From Granulosicoccus sp045106475 (lineage in GTDB: Bacteria; Pseudomonadota; Gammaproteobacteria; Granulosicoccales; Granulosicoccaceae), in contig JBGCEO010000008.1 in assembly GCA_045106475.1 (NCBI GenBank), positions 1-64,000 on the forward strand: DNA of 64,000 nt, in the 5' to 3' direction. The notes beneath the pieces were generated by a model. It searched no databases. It was given only the letters and a program-made list of their open reading frames with translations, and had not been told where the DNA came from. Below, piece by piece: positions 42,970-50,804 of the stretch; the first letter of the stretch is position 1; each line of letters opens with the position of its first letter. Made by a program: the position numbers and the translations under genes.

Positions 42970-44790
42970 TTAGAGACCGTCCGGGTAACCCTCAGGCCAG
43001 TCTTCCTTTGAAGGTCGATGGTTCGGTGAGCGAGCTTCAGGTATGTCATCGGCATAGGGCACAGCTGTTATACCATCGTTGAGAAAAACGTCGTCATTGT
43101 ATGGGGTAGTTTTTTGATAAACCCGAATATAGTCCAACGTATACTCTCCGGGAAAAGGTGTTGAGTCGTCGGGTGAGCCTGCCCACCAACCACCCAGTGC
43201 CGTGTTTGCAATTACATACATGTCCTGGCGTGACACTTTGGGATCATTGATTCGGTGCCGCTCGATACCATCGATATAGAAGATGATCGTGCCCGGTTTC
43301 CACTCCGCAGCATATGTATGAAAATCGGACGTGTAATCAATTCCGGGAGTGGGTTGCGACTTGGTTGATCTTAATTGCCCAGCCGAATCATAGTAGTGGT
43401 AGGTGTGATAAACAACATCCTGATCCTGCCCGATAAACTCCATAATATCTATTTCCGGCTTGTCGTCCACGTAGTAAGCGTTGAGTAACCAGAACGCTGG
43501 CCAGTAGCCGCGACCAAAACTAACTTTGGCACGGGTTTCTATATACCCATAGGTAAACTTGAAAGCATCGTAACTGGTGATTACTCCTGACAGGTAAGGT
43601 TGGTTAAGTGCTTTAGAAGAAAGTTCCGGCGGGGTTTTGACCGAATTGATCGTGAGGTTGTTGCCGTCAAATGAGAACGGATTAAAACCAAAATCAGGCT
43701 CATTGGCGATATCTACATAGTACTGCTCTTCACTATTGATGATCAGATCAGTACCCCACAAGTAAGAAGTGTTCCATTTAGTGGTATCGAGTTGGCTGCC
43801 ATTAAACTCGTCGGAGAAAACAAGTTCATAATCTTCAAGAATATCGGCATTGGGTAACGGTTCGTTTGGATCTGTTCTGCCTAGTGTGCGAGGCGATACC
43901 GTTAACCCTGTTGCGATGTAGTACAGCTCATCAGAGAAATTGAACGCCTGTATTTCGTAGTAGTAGTCGCTGTCGTATACATCTTCGTCGATGTATTCAG
44001 TATCAAAAACTGTTGTTATGTACTGCGCTTGCTTATAAACGTTGTAGCCGCGTGCAGCGGGGTCGGCTTCCCAGCTGATCCTGAGAGCATCGGCCAACAC
44101 CTCACCATTGAAGCCTTCTGTGGTGCTGGAGGAAAACTGCTCAGTGGATGAACCTTCGTTTTCACCGCTTTCAGGTGCCGTTGATACCTGTTGAGTGATG
44201 GGTTGGGTTTCTTCTGTTTGCGGCTCCGAACCGTTTGACTCCGATACACTGTCGTTTGTTGTGGATTCGGGCTGGCTTTGTAGCAAATCAGGTTCAACAA
44301 CTTCAAGGGGACTGGTAGAAGCTGACTGCTGCCCAGTTGAAGGCGAATTCACGATAGCTTCGACAGTGGTACTGGTCGTAGTCGGATTGGGCAGAATTAA
44401 AGGATCACTATCGCCCACAACTGCAGATTCGATAGAATTTGTGGTTGGTATTAGCGCCAATGGATTGACATTTTCTTCACTCGCGGAATCAGGCGACACA
44501 GTAGCGCCAGTCTCTGAATCTGTTTGTTCGTTTGCGAGTGGTTCAGGATTTTCAATCAACCCGGCAGCGACTGCCTGGGCAAAACTGACTGAATTGACGC
44601 CGTCATTTGAAAGCGCAGCTGCGCTAAGGGAGGGCTGTGCCGCCGCTTGCGCAGGGGCTGAAACGTCGACACTACTGCCTGGCTGTTGCTCAGCACAGCC
44701 CGCTATCAGCCCAGAGGCCGCGATCGGCAAGGCCCAGACTACCCTGCGACCCTGTTTGAAGTGTCCCGGTATGCGCTTTTTCATCTTCAT
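42970..44790 (-). CDS. Glycoside hydrolase family 16 lipoprotein (active-site motif intact)
   Basis: A 606-aa predicted lipoprotein (lipobox LIAGC). A Ser/Thr/Glu-rich linker of about 180 residues is followed by a fibronectin-III-like domain (ALRISWEADPAARGYNVYK) and a GH16 domain from about 330. The catalytic EIDIME stands at 446-451 (ExDxxE with Glu446 nucleophile and Glu451 acid/base). Substrate-groove residues include WPAFWLLNA and the C-terminal YTLDYIRVYQ. The family cleaves beta-1,3/1,4-glucans, agar or related glycans; the target here is unknown. The ATG at 44790 is used instead of an upstream TTG. Confidence 0.9.
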   Translation of the reverse strand: MKMKKRIPGHFKQGRRVVWALPIAASGLIAGCAEQQPGSSVDVSAPAQAAAQPSLSAAALSNDGVNSVSFAQAVAAGLIENPEPLANEQTDSETGATVSPDSASEENVNPLALIPTTNSIESAVVGDSDPLILPNPTTTSTTVEAIVNSPSTGQQSASTSPLEVVEPDLLQSQPESTTNDSVSESNGSEPQTEETQPITQQVSTAPESGENEGSSTEQFSSSTTEGFNGEVLADALRISWEADPAARGYNVYKQAQYITTVFDTEYIDEDVYDSDYYYEIQAFNFSDELYYIATGLTVSPRTLGRTDPNEPLPNADILEDYELVFSDEFNGSQLDTTKWNTSYLWGTDLIINSEEQYYVDIANEPDFGFNPFSFDGNNLTINSVKTPPELSSKALNQPYLSGVITSYDAFKFTYGYIETRAKVSFGRGYWPAFWLLNAYYVDDKPEIDIMEFIGQDQDVVYHTYHYYDSAGQLRSTKSQPTPGIDYTSDFHTYAAEWKPGTIIFYIDGIERHRINDPKVSRQDMYVIANTALGGWWAGSPDDSTPFPGEYTLDYIRVYQKTTPYNDDVFLNDGITAVPYADDIPEARSPNHRPSKEDWPEGYPDGL

Positions 44791-45013
44791 AGTGCTTAAT
44801 AACGGCAATCTCTGGTGAAAGGTGTACTCGATCGTCGTTTACTGCCTGTCTATTTTGTGAGTCTGTCTACGAAAAACCGATCATATGGAAGAGGTATCGG
44901 ATGCTTAATCGCCGCCTTGACCTTGAACCGTAAGAATTGGACTTGGATCAAACTCGTGTATGGCATGTTTCCTGATTCTGATTTTGCTTTAATTCAGTTG
45001 ATGGAATCGCTCC

Positions 45014-46846
45014 ATGCGGCCAATTTTTAGCAAAACAGCAGTAGCTGTACTGGTATGCGCCCCCTTGTCCTGGCAGATTTCCCACGCAAACGAATGGAGT
45101 GGGAGTTACTCGGCACAGGGGCAGTGTTTTTGTGTTGGTGAACTGCCTGCTTCTCTCAATGGCAGGATCGTACCAACGCCGATTGGCGGCCAAACAGTTT
45201 CTCAGATTTGCAAACGAGTGGGAGCAGGGCCGGAATTGCTCAAGGATGACGGCTTGTTTAACTTCCCTGTGTACAAGGATCCTCAATGTGGACACGGTCC
45301 GTTTGCTGATAAGCAAGTAGCATCAGATCCTGCGTGTGCCGGGTCTCTTGACGGCAATAACAATGGTTGCCAAAAGCCAGGTCCCAAGTGGAACCTGAAG
45401 CGCGCGTTTGGCATGGTGGCCGCGACTGCCTCTGCTAAATCCGCTACGACCGCCAAACCTGTAAGCGATACAGAAACTTCTAGCCAAGTCTCGATTGCTA
45501 GTCCAGTTGTTTCATCGGCTAACGTGCTAAGTGAGGTAGAAAAAGCCGATAAGGGAACAGAAAAGAAGTTGCTCAAGGCGACGATAATAAAATCGCCGTC
45601 AACGGCGGGCAACGCTTTTGATCCTTCCAAGCTGGGCTCAGAACCGGTAGAGCCTGAGAAACCTGCGAAGCCAAAAGCGTTTGCCGGAAAATCAATAACG
45701 ATTGATGGCCAGCGTTACTTACAGGCCCACTCTAAGATTCCTGCTAACGGTGGGGAGCCTGGTTCGAAAATCATACTCGATGGTCTGGTTTACCTGCGCG
45801 ACGATGACGCCTTGGATCCTCAAGATCTATTTAAAGTTAAACAGAACAATGGCTCAAGTCCAAAGAAAAAAACGGCGACTCCCAAGGTTTCTACTGCGAC
45901 TCGACCCGATGCAGTAGCAGATAAGGTCAAAGAGCAGGCTACCGCGAAGCAGCTCGATCAGGAGCGTAAACAGCGTTTGGCCTATCAGGCAAATCAAATA
46001 CAACAGAATGCAAAGGTGCCGACTCCTTTACCAAAGCAGGCTGAAGAACCAGAAACGCTTACCAAGCAGGCCGAACTATCCGATGCTGAGTTGCTGCCAA
46101 AGGCTGACGCTGAGCAGGCTGACGCTGAGCAGGCGGAAGAGGATAAGCAGGCACAGTTGCAGGCGCAAGCCGAGGCCGCTAGACAAGCTGTGGAAGAGAA
46201 AAGGCTTGCAACGGAAAAAAAGCGTCTCCAGTCAGTTCAGGAGAGTGCCGCCCAGGTAGTACCTGCCGATTCCAAAAAATCAGAAGCGCAGGCTGAAAAA
46301 AGTACATCAGAGACTGCATCCACGCTGTTGACAGCGTTAAGACTACCTCCAGATACTCGACAAAGCTCCAGAGACTTTGCTTATCTGGAAGCGATGCCGG
46401 TTAGCTATGACGTGGGAGGGAATGGTGTTTGGCTTGAAGGATCAGCTTCTAGCCATACCCGTTTTCAATACGTAGGCAGAATGGGTTTGGCCACTGAGTA
46501 TCAAGAGTTAATGATTGGCGGAGGCTATTATCTTACGCCCGCCGATGCCGATCGGCTAACGGTTGTCGTGGTTGCGGGATTGGAATATGGAAGCTTTGAA
46601 CTTAGTGACGATCAGCTTGCTCTGGACTTCGACGATTCGGGTATCTATCTCAGCGCGTCAAGCAGGTTAGTCATTAATGATCATTTTGAACTGCAAGGTG
46701 GTGTTGGTTACAGCACCTTTTTTGAAGGTGATGCCATGATTTTTGGAGGTGGCTACTACCACGTCAACCGACGTCTGGATATCGTTTCGCGGTTTGAACT
46801 AGGCGACAACGACTTACTAGGCATCGGCGTACGTTTCTACTATTAA
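45014..46846 (+). CDS. Secreted protein with cysteine-rich N domain and C-terminal outer-membrane beta-barrel
   Basis: A 610-aa protein with a signal peptide (cleavage after ISHA). A Cys-rich domain follows (residues 27-120, six or more Cys, GQCFCVGELPASLNG, a LysM-like QTVSQICKRVG). The middle is charged, with Gln/Ala/Glu coiled coil and a short ADAEQ duplication. The last 175 residues alternate as amphipathic beta strands and end GIGVRFYY, with the aromatic C terminus typical of proteins inserted by BAM. It is followed by GH16 with a TAATG overlap. I do not recognise it as a named family. Confidence 0.72.
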   Translation: MRPIFSKTAVAVLVCAPLSWQISHANEWSGSYSAQGQCFCVGELPASLNGRIVPTPIGGQTVSQICKRVGAGPELLKDDGLFNFPVYKDPQCGHGPFADKQVASDPACAGSLDGNNNGCQKPGPKWNLKRAFGMVAATASAKSATTAKPVSDTETSSQVSIASPVVSSANVLSEVEKADKGTEKKLLKATIIKSPSTAGNAFDPSKLGSEPVEPEKPAKPKAFAGKSITIDGQRYLQAHSKIPANGGEPGSKIILDGLVYLRDDDALDPQDLFKVKQNNGSSPKKKTATPKVSTATRPDAVADKVKEQATAKQLDQERKQRLAYQANQIQQNAKVPTPLPKQAEEPETLTKQAELSDAELLPKADAEQADAEQAEEDKQAQLQAQAEAARQAVEEKRLATEKKRLQSVQESAAQVVPADSKKSEAQAEKSTSETASTLLTALRLPPDTRQSSRDFAYLEAMPVSYDVGGNGVWLEGSASSHTRFQYVGRMGLATEYQELMIGGGYYLTPADADRLTVVVVAGLEYGSFELSDDQLALDFDDSGIYLSASSRLVINDHFELQGGVGYSTFFEGDAMIFGGGYYHVNRRLDIVSRFELGDNDLLGIGVRFYY

Positions 46847-47976
46847 TGAGAGTGCGCAACATGAATTCGCATACACAATTGTTTGTTCGAACTATCGCGG
46901 TTGGCATTCTGTCGGTGACAATGACGGGCTGTGGTAAAAGTGATTTGGTAGATTTGCAGGAACGTGAGCTGAACGATGCTCGTGTTGCTGCAGCACAAAA
47001 TCCTTCACTGGGCGCAGGAGTACCTGATGGTTCCAGTGATGGCGAAACCGGAGGTGGTGCAACCGGCGGTACTGATACGAGCGGTGACGGCTCGACTGAT
47101 TCCGGGTCCGCAGACGGTACTTCTGACAGTGGCACCACAGATGAAGCGTCAGCGGGTACTGATGGTGGCTCAACTGATGGCTCTACCGATTCTGGTGGAA
47201 GCGATGGGGGTACGTCAGGTCAAAGCCCTAATGCTGTAGATCTGAGCTTATACAATCTTGTCTTTAATGATGAGTTCCAAGGCAATTCAATTGATAGTGC
47301 AAAGTGGAATACAGCCTTGCCCTGGGGGCCTGATCTGGTTGTTTATGACCAGCTTCAATACTATGTAGACCAACAGAACATGTCTGATTTCGGCTATAAC
47401 CCGTTTAGTTTTGATGGCGAAAACCTGACAATCTCTGCCATCGAAACGCCAGATTCACTGCGTGCTTCTTCAAACGAACAGGCTTGGTTGTCAGGCGTAT
47501 TGACGAGCGCAGAAAAGTTCGATTTTACCTATGGATATGTCGAGGCTCGCGTCGACTTGCAATCCGGCCGCGGCATTTGGCCAAGTTTTTGGATGCTCAG
47601 TTCTGAGTTTGAAGGCTTGAAACCTGAACTATTCATAATGGAATATGATGGTGCTAAGCCAGATAGTATCTTTCACAATTATAACTATCAGGATGCCGAT
47701 GGAAATCTTCGATCTCCCGGGCAATGGGAAGTTGTGCTGCCAGGTATTTCCGATGGGTTTCATACCATAGGGTTAGCATGGAGTCCTGAAGAACTTCTTT
47801 ACTACATAGATGGTGAGCCTCGCTACAGAATTGTCGGTGAAAATGTGTCAAGCCAGGATATGTATATGATTTTGAATCTGGCGATGGGTGGTATCTGGCC
47901 GGGTGCACCTGATGGTACGACTGTTACACCAGCAACCCTGTCAGTAGACTACGTCCGCGTCTATCAATTACGCTAG
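46846..47976 (+). CDS. GH16-like lipoprotein with altered catalytic motif
   Basis: A 376-aa predicted lipoprotein (lipobox MTGC, Cys 29). A Gly/Ser/Asp/Thr-rich linker (about 60-130) leads to a GH16 domain. It clearly matches the paralogue at 42970 (FSFDGENLTISAI; FTYGYVEARVDLQSGRGIWPSFWMLS; LSVDYVRVYQ). At the catalytic site, the expected ExDxxE reads ELFIME (Glu261, Phe263, Glu266), so the assisting Asp is replaced by Phe. Activity could be lost, reduced or directed to binding. The start overlaps the barrel-protein stop by one base, so translation is probably coupled. Confidence 0.87.
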   Translation: MRVRNMNSHTQLFVRTIAVGILSVTMTGCGKSDLVDLQERELNDARVAAAQNPSLGAGVPDGSSDGETGGGATGGTDTSGDGSTDSGSADGTSDSGTTDEASAGTDGGSTDGSTDSGGSDGGTSGQSPNAVDLSLYNLVFNDEFQGNSIDSAKWNTALPWGPDLVVYDQLQYYVDQQNMSDFGYNPFSFDGENLTISAIETPDSLRASSNEQAWLSGVLTSAEKFDFTYGYVEARVDLQSGRGIWPSFWMLSSEFEGLKPELFIMEYDGAKPDSIFHNYNYQDADGNLRSPGQWEVVLPGISDGFHTIGLAWSPEELLYYIDGEPRYRIVGENVSSQDMYMILNLAMGGIWPGAPDGTTVTPATLSVDYVRVYQLR

Positions 47977-47980
47977 AGAA

Positions 47981-48012
47981 ACTGACTAACTGACTAACTG
48001 ACTAACTGACTA
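47981..48012. repeat. Four perfect 8-bp tandem repeats (ACTGACTA), stops in all six frames
   Basis: ACTGACTA occurs four times without change, between the GH16 stop and the acpS stop. Since 8 is not a multiple of 3, TGA and TAA fall in all three forward frames and TAG in all three reverse frames. The slippage-prone unit could vary in number between strains. Confidence 0.95.
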
Positions 48013-48062
48013 ACGGCCTTGGCAAACGGACGCCTTTCAACGCCGGTTTTGTTAGCTTGAAC

Positions 48063-48449
48063 CTACTGGCTTGAACGTTCTAATACGACAAAAGCAGCTA
48101 CTGTGTCGCCTTCGTCTGTCAAGCTCACCCAAAAACCATCGATGCCCTGTGCGCTGCAGCGCTCTGCCGCAGCGCCGGATACCCTGAGTAGCGGCTTCCC
48201 CAGGTCATCGTGTTCGACATAAAAGTCCTTGAGTAAAACGCCCGAACGTTCGCCAGTACCCAAGGCTTTGACAGCCGCTTCCTTTACGGCAAATCGCTTA
48301 GCTAGAAAGCGTTCCTGACAGGCATGATCTGAGTAGGACTGAAGTTCTTTTTCATGCAAAATTCGCCGGGCAAACCTCTCGCCAAAACGCGCATGCACTT
48401 TTACGACGCGGCTGATAGTCGCCAGATCAATGCCTATACCGGCAATCAT
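48063..48449 (-). CDS. acpS: Holo-[acyl-carrier-protein] synthase
   Basis: A 128-aa phosphopantetheinyl transferase that activates acyl carrier protein. It has GIGIDLATISRV with the metal-binding Asp, and RFLAKRFAVKEAAVKALGTG with the catalytic Glu and Lys. It follows pdxJ by about 60 nt on the same strand, a common gammaproteobacterial order. Confidence 0.95.
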   Translation of the reverse strand: MIAGIGIDLATISRVVKVHARFGERFARRILHEKELQSYSDHACQERFLAKRFAVKEAAVKALGTGERSGVLLKDFYVEHDDLGKPLLRVSGAAAERCSAQGIDGFWVSLTDEGDTVAAFVVLERSSQ

Positions 48450-48509
48450 GGCAATAAACTCGTTACATGAGAGGCAATGCTCATCAGTATTGTTGACCGG
48501 CTTCGCTTG

Positions 48510-49247
48510 TTAACGATGGCGCGCCTCTACCATGAGTCGTTTCATTTTACTGATAGCCGTGGGCAGTCCCCAGTAGAGAGCACGGGAAACCAGGCTATGA
48601 CCTATGTTCAATTCATTGATGGATTCGATCTCGGCAACCGACTGTACATTGTCATAATGCAAGCCATGGCCTGCATTGACAATGAGGCCTAGGCTGAAGG
48701 CGTAATCACAACAAGAGACAATGCGGGCCAGCTCGGCCGTAGTTTCAGCCGGACCCTGTGCCTCTGAATAGCGCCCCGTGTGCAGTTCGATAACGGGAGC
48801 GCCGACACGTGCAGCAGCCTCGATTTGGGCTTCTTCCGGATCGATAAACAAGGATGTCTGAATGCCTGCCTGTTGCAGACTCGCGACGTATTCGGTTAAA
48901 AATGCCTGATTGGCAGCAACCTGCATACCGCCCTCGGTGGTGAGTTCTTCACGTTTCTCTGGTACCAGACACACATCTTTTGGTTTGACCCTGATAGCTA
49001 TATCGCGCATCTCATCGGTAGCAGCCATTTCAAGATTCAATTTGGTTTGTGCGCTGCCGGCAAATCGCTCTATATCGTGATCCTGAATATGGCGGCGATC
49101 TTCACGCAAATGCATGGTAATGCCATCGGCACCTGCAAGTTCAGCCTGCAAAGCCGCATGCACGGGGTCTGGATAGCCTGAGCCACGTGCCTCTCTAACA
49201 GTAGCAACATGATCGACATTTACTCCCAAATAAATTGGTTGTTTCAA
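48510..49247 (-). CDS. pdxJ: Pyridoxine 5'-phosphate synthase
   Basis: A 245-aa TIM-barrel enzyme that condenses 1-deoxyxylulose-5-phosphate with 3-amino-1-hydroxyacetone phosphate to give pyridoxine phosphate. It starts LGVNVDHVATVREARGS with the conserved Asp/His, then TMHLREDRRHI and VNAGHGLHYDNV near the phosphate site. Its length equals that of family members. acpS follows. Confidence 0.96.
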   Translation of the reverse strand: MKQPIYLGVNVDHVATVREARGSGYPDPVHAALQAELAGADGITMHLREDRRHIQDHDIERFAGSAQTKLNLEMAATDEMRDIAIRVKPKDVCLVPEKREELTTEGGMQVAANQAFLTEYVASLQQAGIQTSLFIDPEEAQIEAAARVGAPVIELHTGRYSEAQGPAETTAELARIVSCCDYAFSLGLIVNAGHGLHYDNVQSVAEIESINELNIGHSLVSRALYWGLPTAISKMKRLMVEARHR

Positions 49248-49277
49248 AACAAGACTCGATAAGAATGTATGCGTAGT

Positions 49278-49739
49278 TTAACGCAGTGATAAAAATGCGC
49301 TTAGTGATCTGCGCCTTGCCGGGCGAGTGGCGTATGCCAGTTGAAGATGCAGATAGCTAAATTCGCAGCGGGCGACACTGTCGCGCCAGACTACAACACG
49401 GTAGTGATGATCATTTTCCTGTTGCAAAACCAGTACAAGTAAGCCCGCACTGCGATAGCCAGCCGGTATAAGCATGCCGTTGATAGTTTTACCTGAAGCA
49501 GTTTTTTCGACCCACAGACCAGTGTCTTCCTGATGTTGCAATGATTTAGCTTCGAATAATTTAGGCCACTTGAGAATGAGCAGACAAACAACGGTCACCG
49601 CGCAGGCCAACTGCATGATCGCAGGTATAGGGGTTGCCACTATGGCGTAGAGCGCACAGGCAAAAAAGAAACACAGCAGTGCCTGGTGGTATCGGCTTGG
49701 TTTAAGTTCTGCCACCCAGGGTGGCTGTGATTTTGTCAA
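49278..49739 (-). CDS. ygfX: YgfX/CptA-family membrane protein
   Basis: A 153-aa small inner-membrane protein with two adjacent hydrophobic helices (ALLCFFFACALYAIVATPI and AIMQLACAVTVVCLLILKW) and a beta-rich cytosolic tail. Position after sdhE and the topology match YgfX (CptA), described in E. coli as a toxin acting on the cytoskeleton with YgfY/SdhE as partner, though that role is debated. It overlaps the sdhE end. The TTG start is uncertain; a GTG at 49715 is possible. Confidence 0.7.
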   Translation of the reverse strand: MTKSQPPWVAELKPSRYHQALLCFFFACALYAIVATPIPAIMQLACAVTVVCLLILKWPKLFEAKSLQHQEDTGLWVEKTASGKTINGMLIPAGYRSAGLLVLVLQQENDHHYRVVVWRDSVARCEFSYLHLQLAYATRPARRRSLSAFLSLR

Positions 49740-49956
49740 GTACGATTTGATAACGGGCCTCCCTGGCCTTGCCGCTTACCAATTTAAAGAGTTCAGGGTC
49801 CTGCAATTCCTGCAGCTGTTCAAAGATAGCACGCTCGTCGGACGAGGCATGCTCGTAGTGGTTGTCCAAATAGGCTAGCATCGCCTCATCGAGTTCTCGC
49901 ATACCGCGCCGGCAACGCCAGCGCAGTTTGGACAGATTCGGTGCATCAGTGCTCAT
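49702..49956 (-). CDS. sdhE: FAD assembly factor SdhE
   Basis: An 84-aa helical protein that promotes covalent FAD attachment to SdhA. It has the family signature RWRCRRGMRELD near the N terminus, with the RGxxE motif, then a four-to-five-helix bundle. It lies 12 nt downstream of sdhB and overlaps ygfX. Its relatives are also known as YgfY, CptB or SDHAF2. Confidence 0.93.
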   Translation of the reverse strand: MSTDAPNLSKLRWRCRRGMRELDEAMLAYLDNHYEHASSDERAIFEQLQELQDPELFKLVSGKAREARYQIVLDKITATLGGRT

Positions 49957-49968
49957 GCGGGTTGAGCC

Positions 49969-50754
49969 CTACAATCGGCGTTTAACCAGCATCTTCTTGG
50001 TTTCTGCAATTGCCTTGGCCGGGTTCAATCCTTTCGGGCAGACCTGGGTGCAGTTCATGATGGTGTGGCAGCGATAGAGTTTGAAAGGATCTTCCAGATC
50101 ATCTAATCGCTCACCGGTTGCGTCATCGCGACTATCAACCAGCCATCGGTATGATGCGAGAAGAGCAGCAGGGCCCAGGTAACGCTCCGGGTTCCACCAG
50201 TAGCTGGGACAGCTGGTAGAGCAGCAGGCGCAAAGAATACACTCGTAAGCACCATCTATTTTGTCTCGATCTTCAGGCGATTGCAGACGTTCTCGATCAG
50301 GTGGAGCAGGGGTGTCAGATTTCAGCCAAGGTTCGATAGACGCGTACTGTGCATAGAAATTGGTCAGGTCGGATACCAAGTCTTTTATGATGGGTTGATG
50401 CGGCAGAGGGTAGATGGTTATATCACCCTCAAAGTCAGCGATAGCGGTCGTGCATGCCAAGCCATTTGTACCGCCCATATTCATTGCACAGGAGCCACAG
50501 ATGCCCTCGCGGCATGATCGCCTGAAGGTAAGCGTAGAGTCCATCTCGCTTTTAATTTTGATAATCGCATCCAGGATCATCGGTCCGCAGTTTTCAACAT
50601 CTACATCGAAAGTATCCACACGCGGGTTTTCTCCGGTGTCCGGATCATAGCGATAAACCTTAAACCTACGAGTATTGCTTGCACCGGCAGGAGCTGCGAA
50701 ATGGTTTCCGCTTTGTTTTACGATTGAATTGGCGGGTAGTTTAAATTCTGCCAT
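49969..50754 (-). CDS. sdhB: Succinate dehydrogenase iron-sulfur subunit
   Basis: A 261-aa subunit carrying three Fe-S clusters from SdhA to quinone. The [2Fe-2S] ligands lie in CREGICGSCAMNMGG and a downstream Cys, the [4Fe-4S] and [3Fe-4S] ligands in CILCACCSTSCPSYWW and CHTIMNCTQVCPKG. It is a typical length plus a short N-terminal extension (about 20 residues more than E. coli SdhB). It lies 50 nt downstream of sdhA. Confidence 0.97.
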   Translation of the reverse strand: MAEFKLPANSIVKQSGNHFAAPAGASNTRRFKVYRYDPDTGENPRVDTFDVDVENCGPMILDAIIKIKSEMDSTLTFRRSCREGICGSCAMNMGGTNGLACTTAIADFEGDITIYPLPHQPIIKDLVSDLTNFYAQYASIEPWLKSDTPAPPDRERLQSPEDRDKIDGAYECILCACCSTSCPSYWWNPERYLGPAALLASYRWLVDSRDDATGERLDDLEDPFKLYRCHTIMNCTQVCPKGLNPAKAIAETKKMLVKRRL

Positions 50755-50804
50755 TGTGTTCTCCTTGATACTTGGTTGTATTAGTCAGCATTGAGAGCGG
50801 CAAA

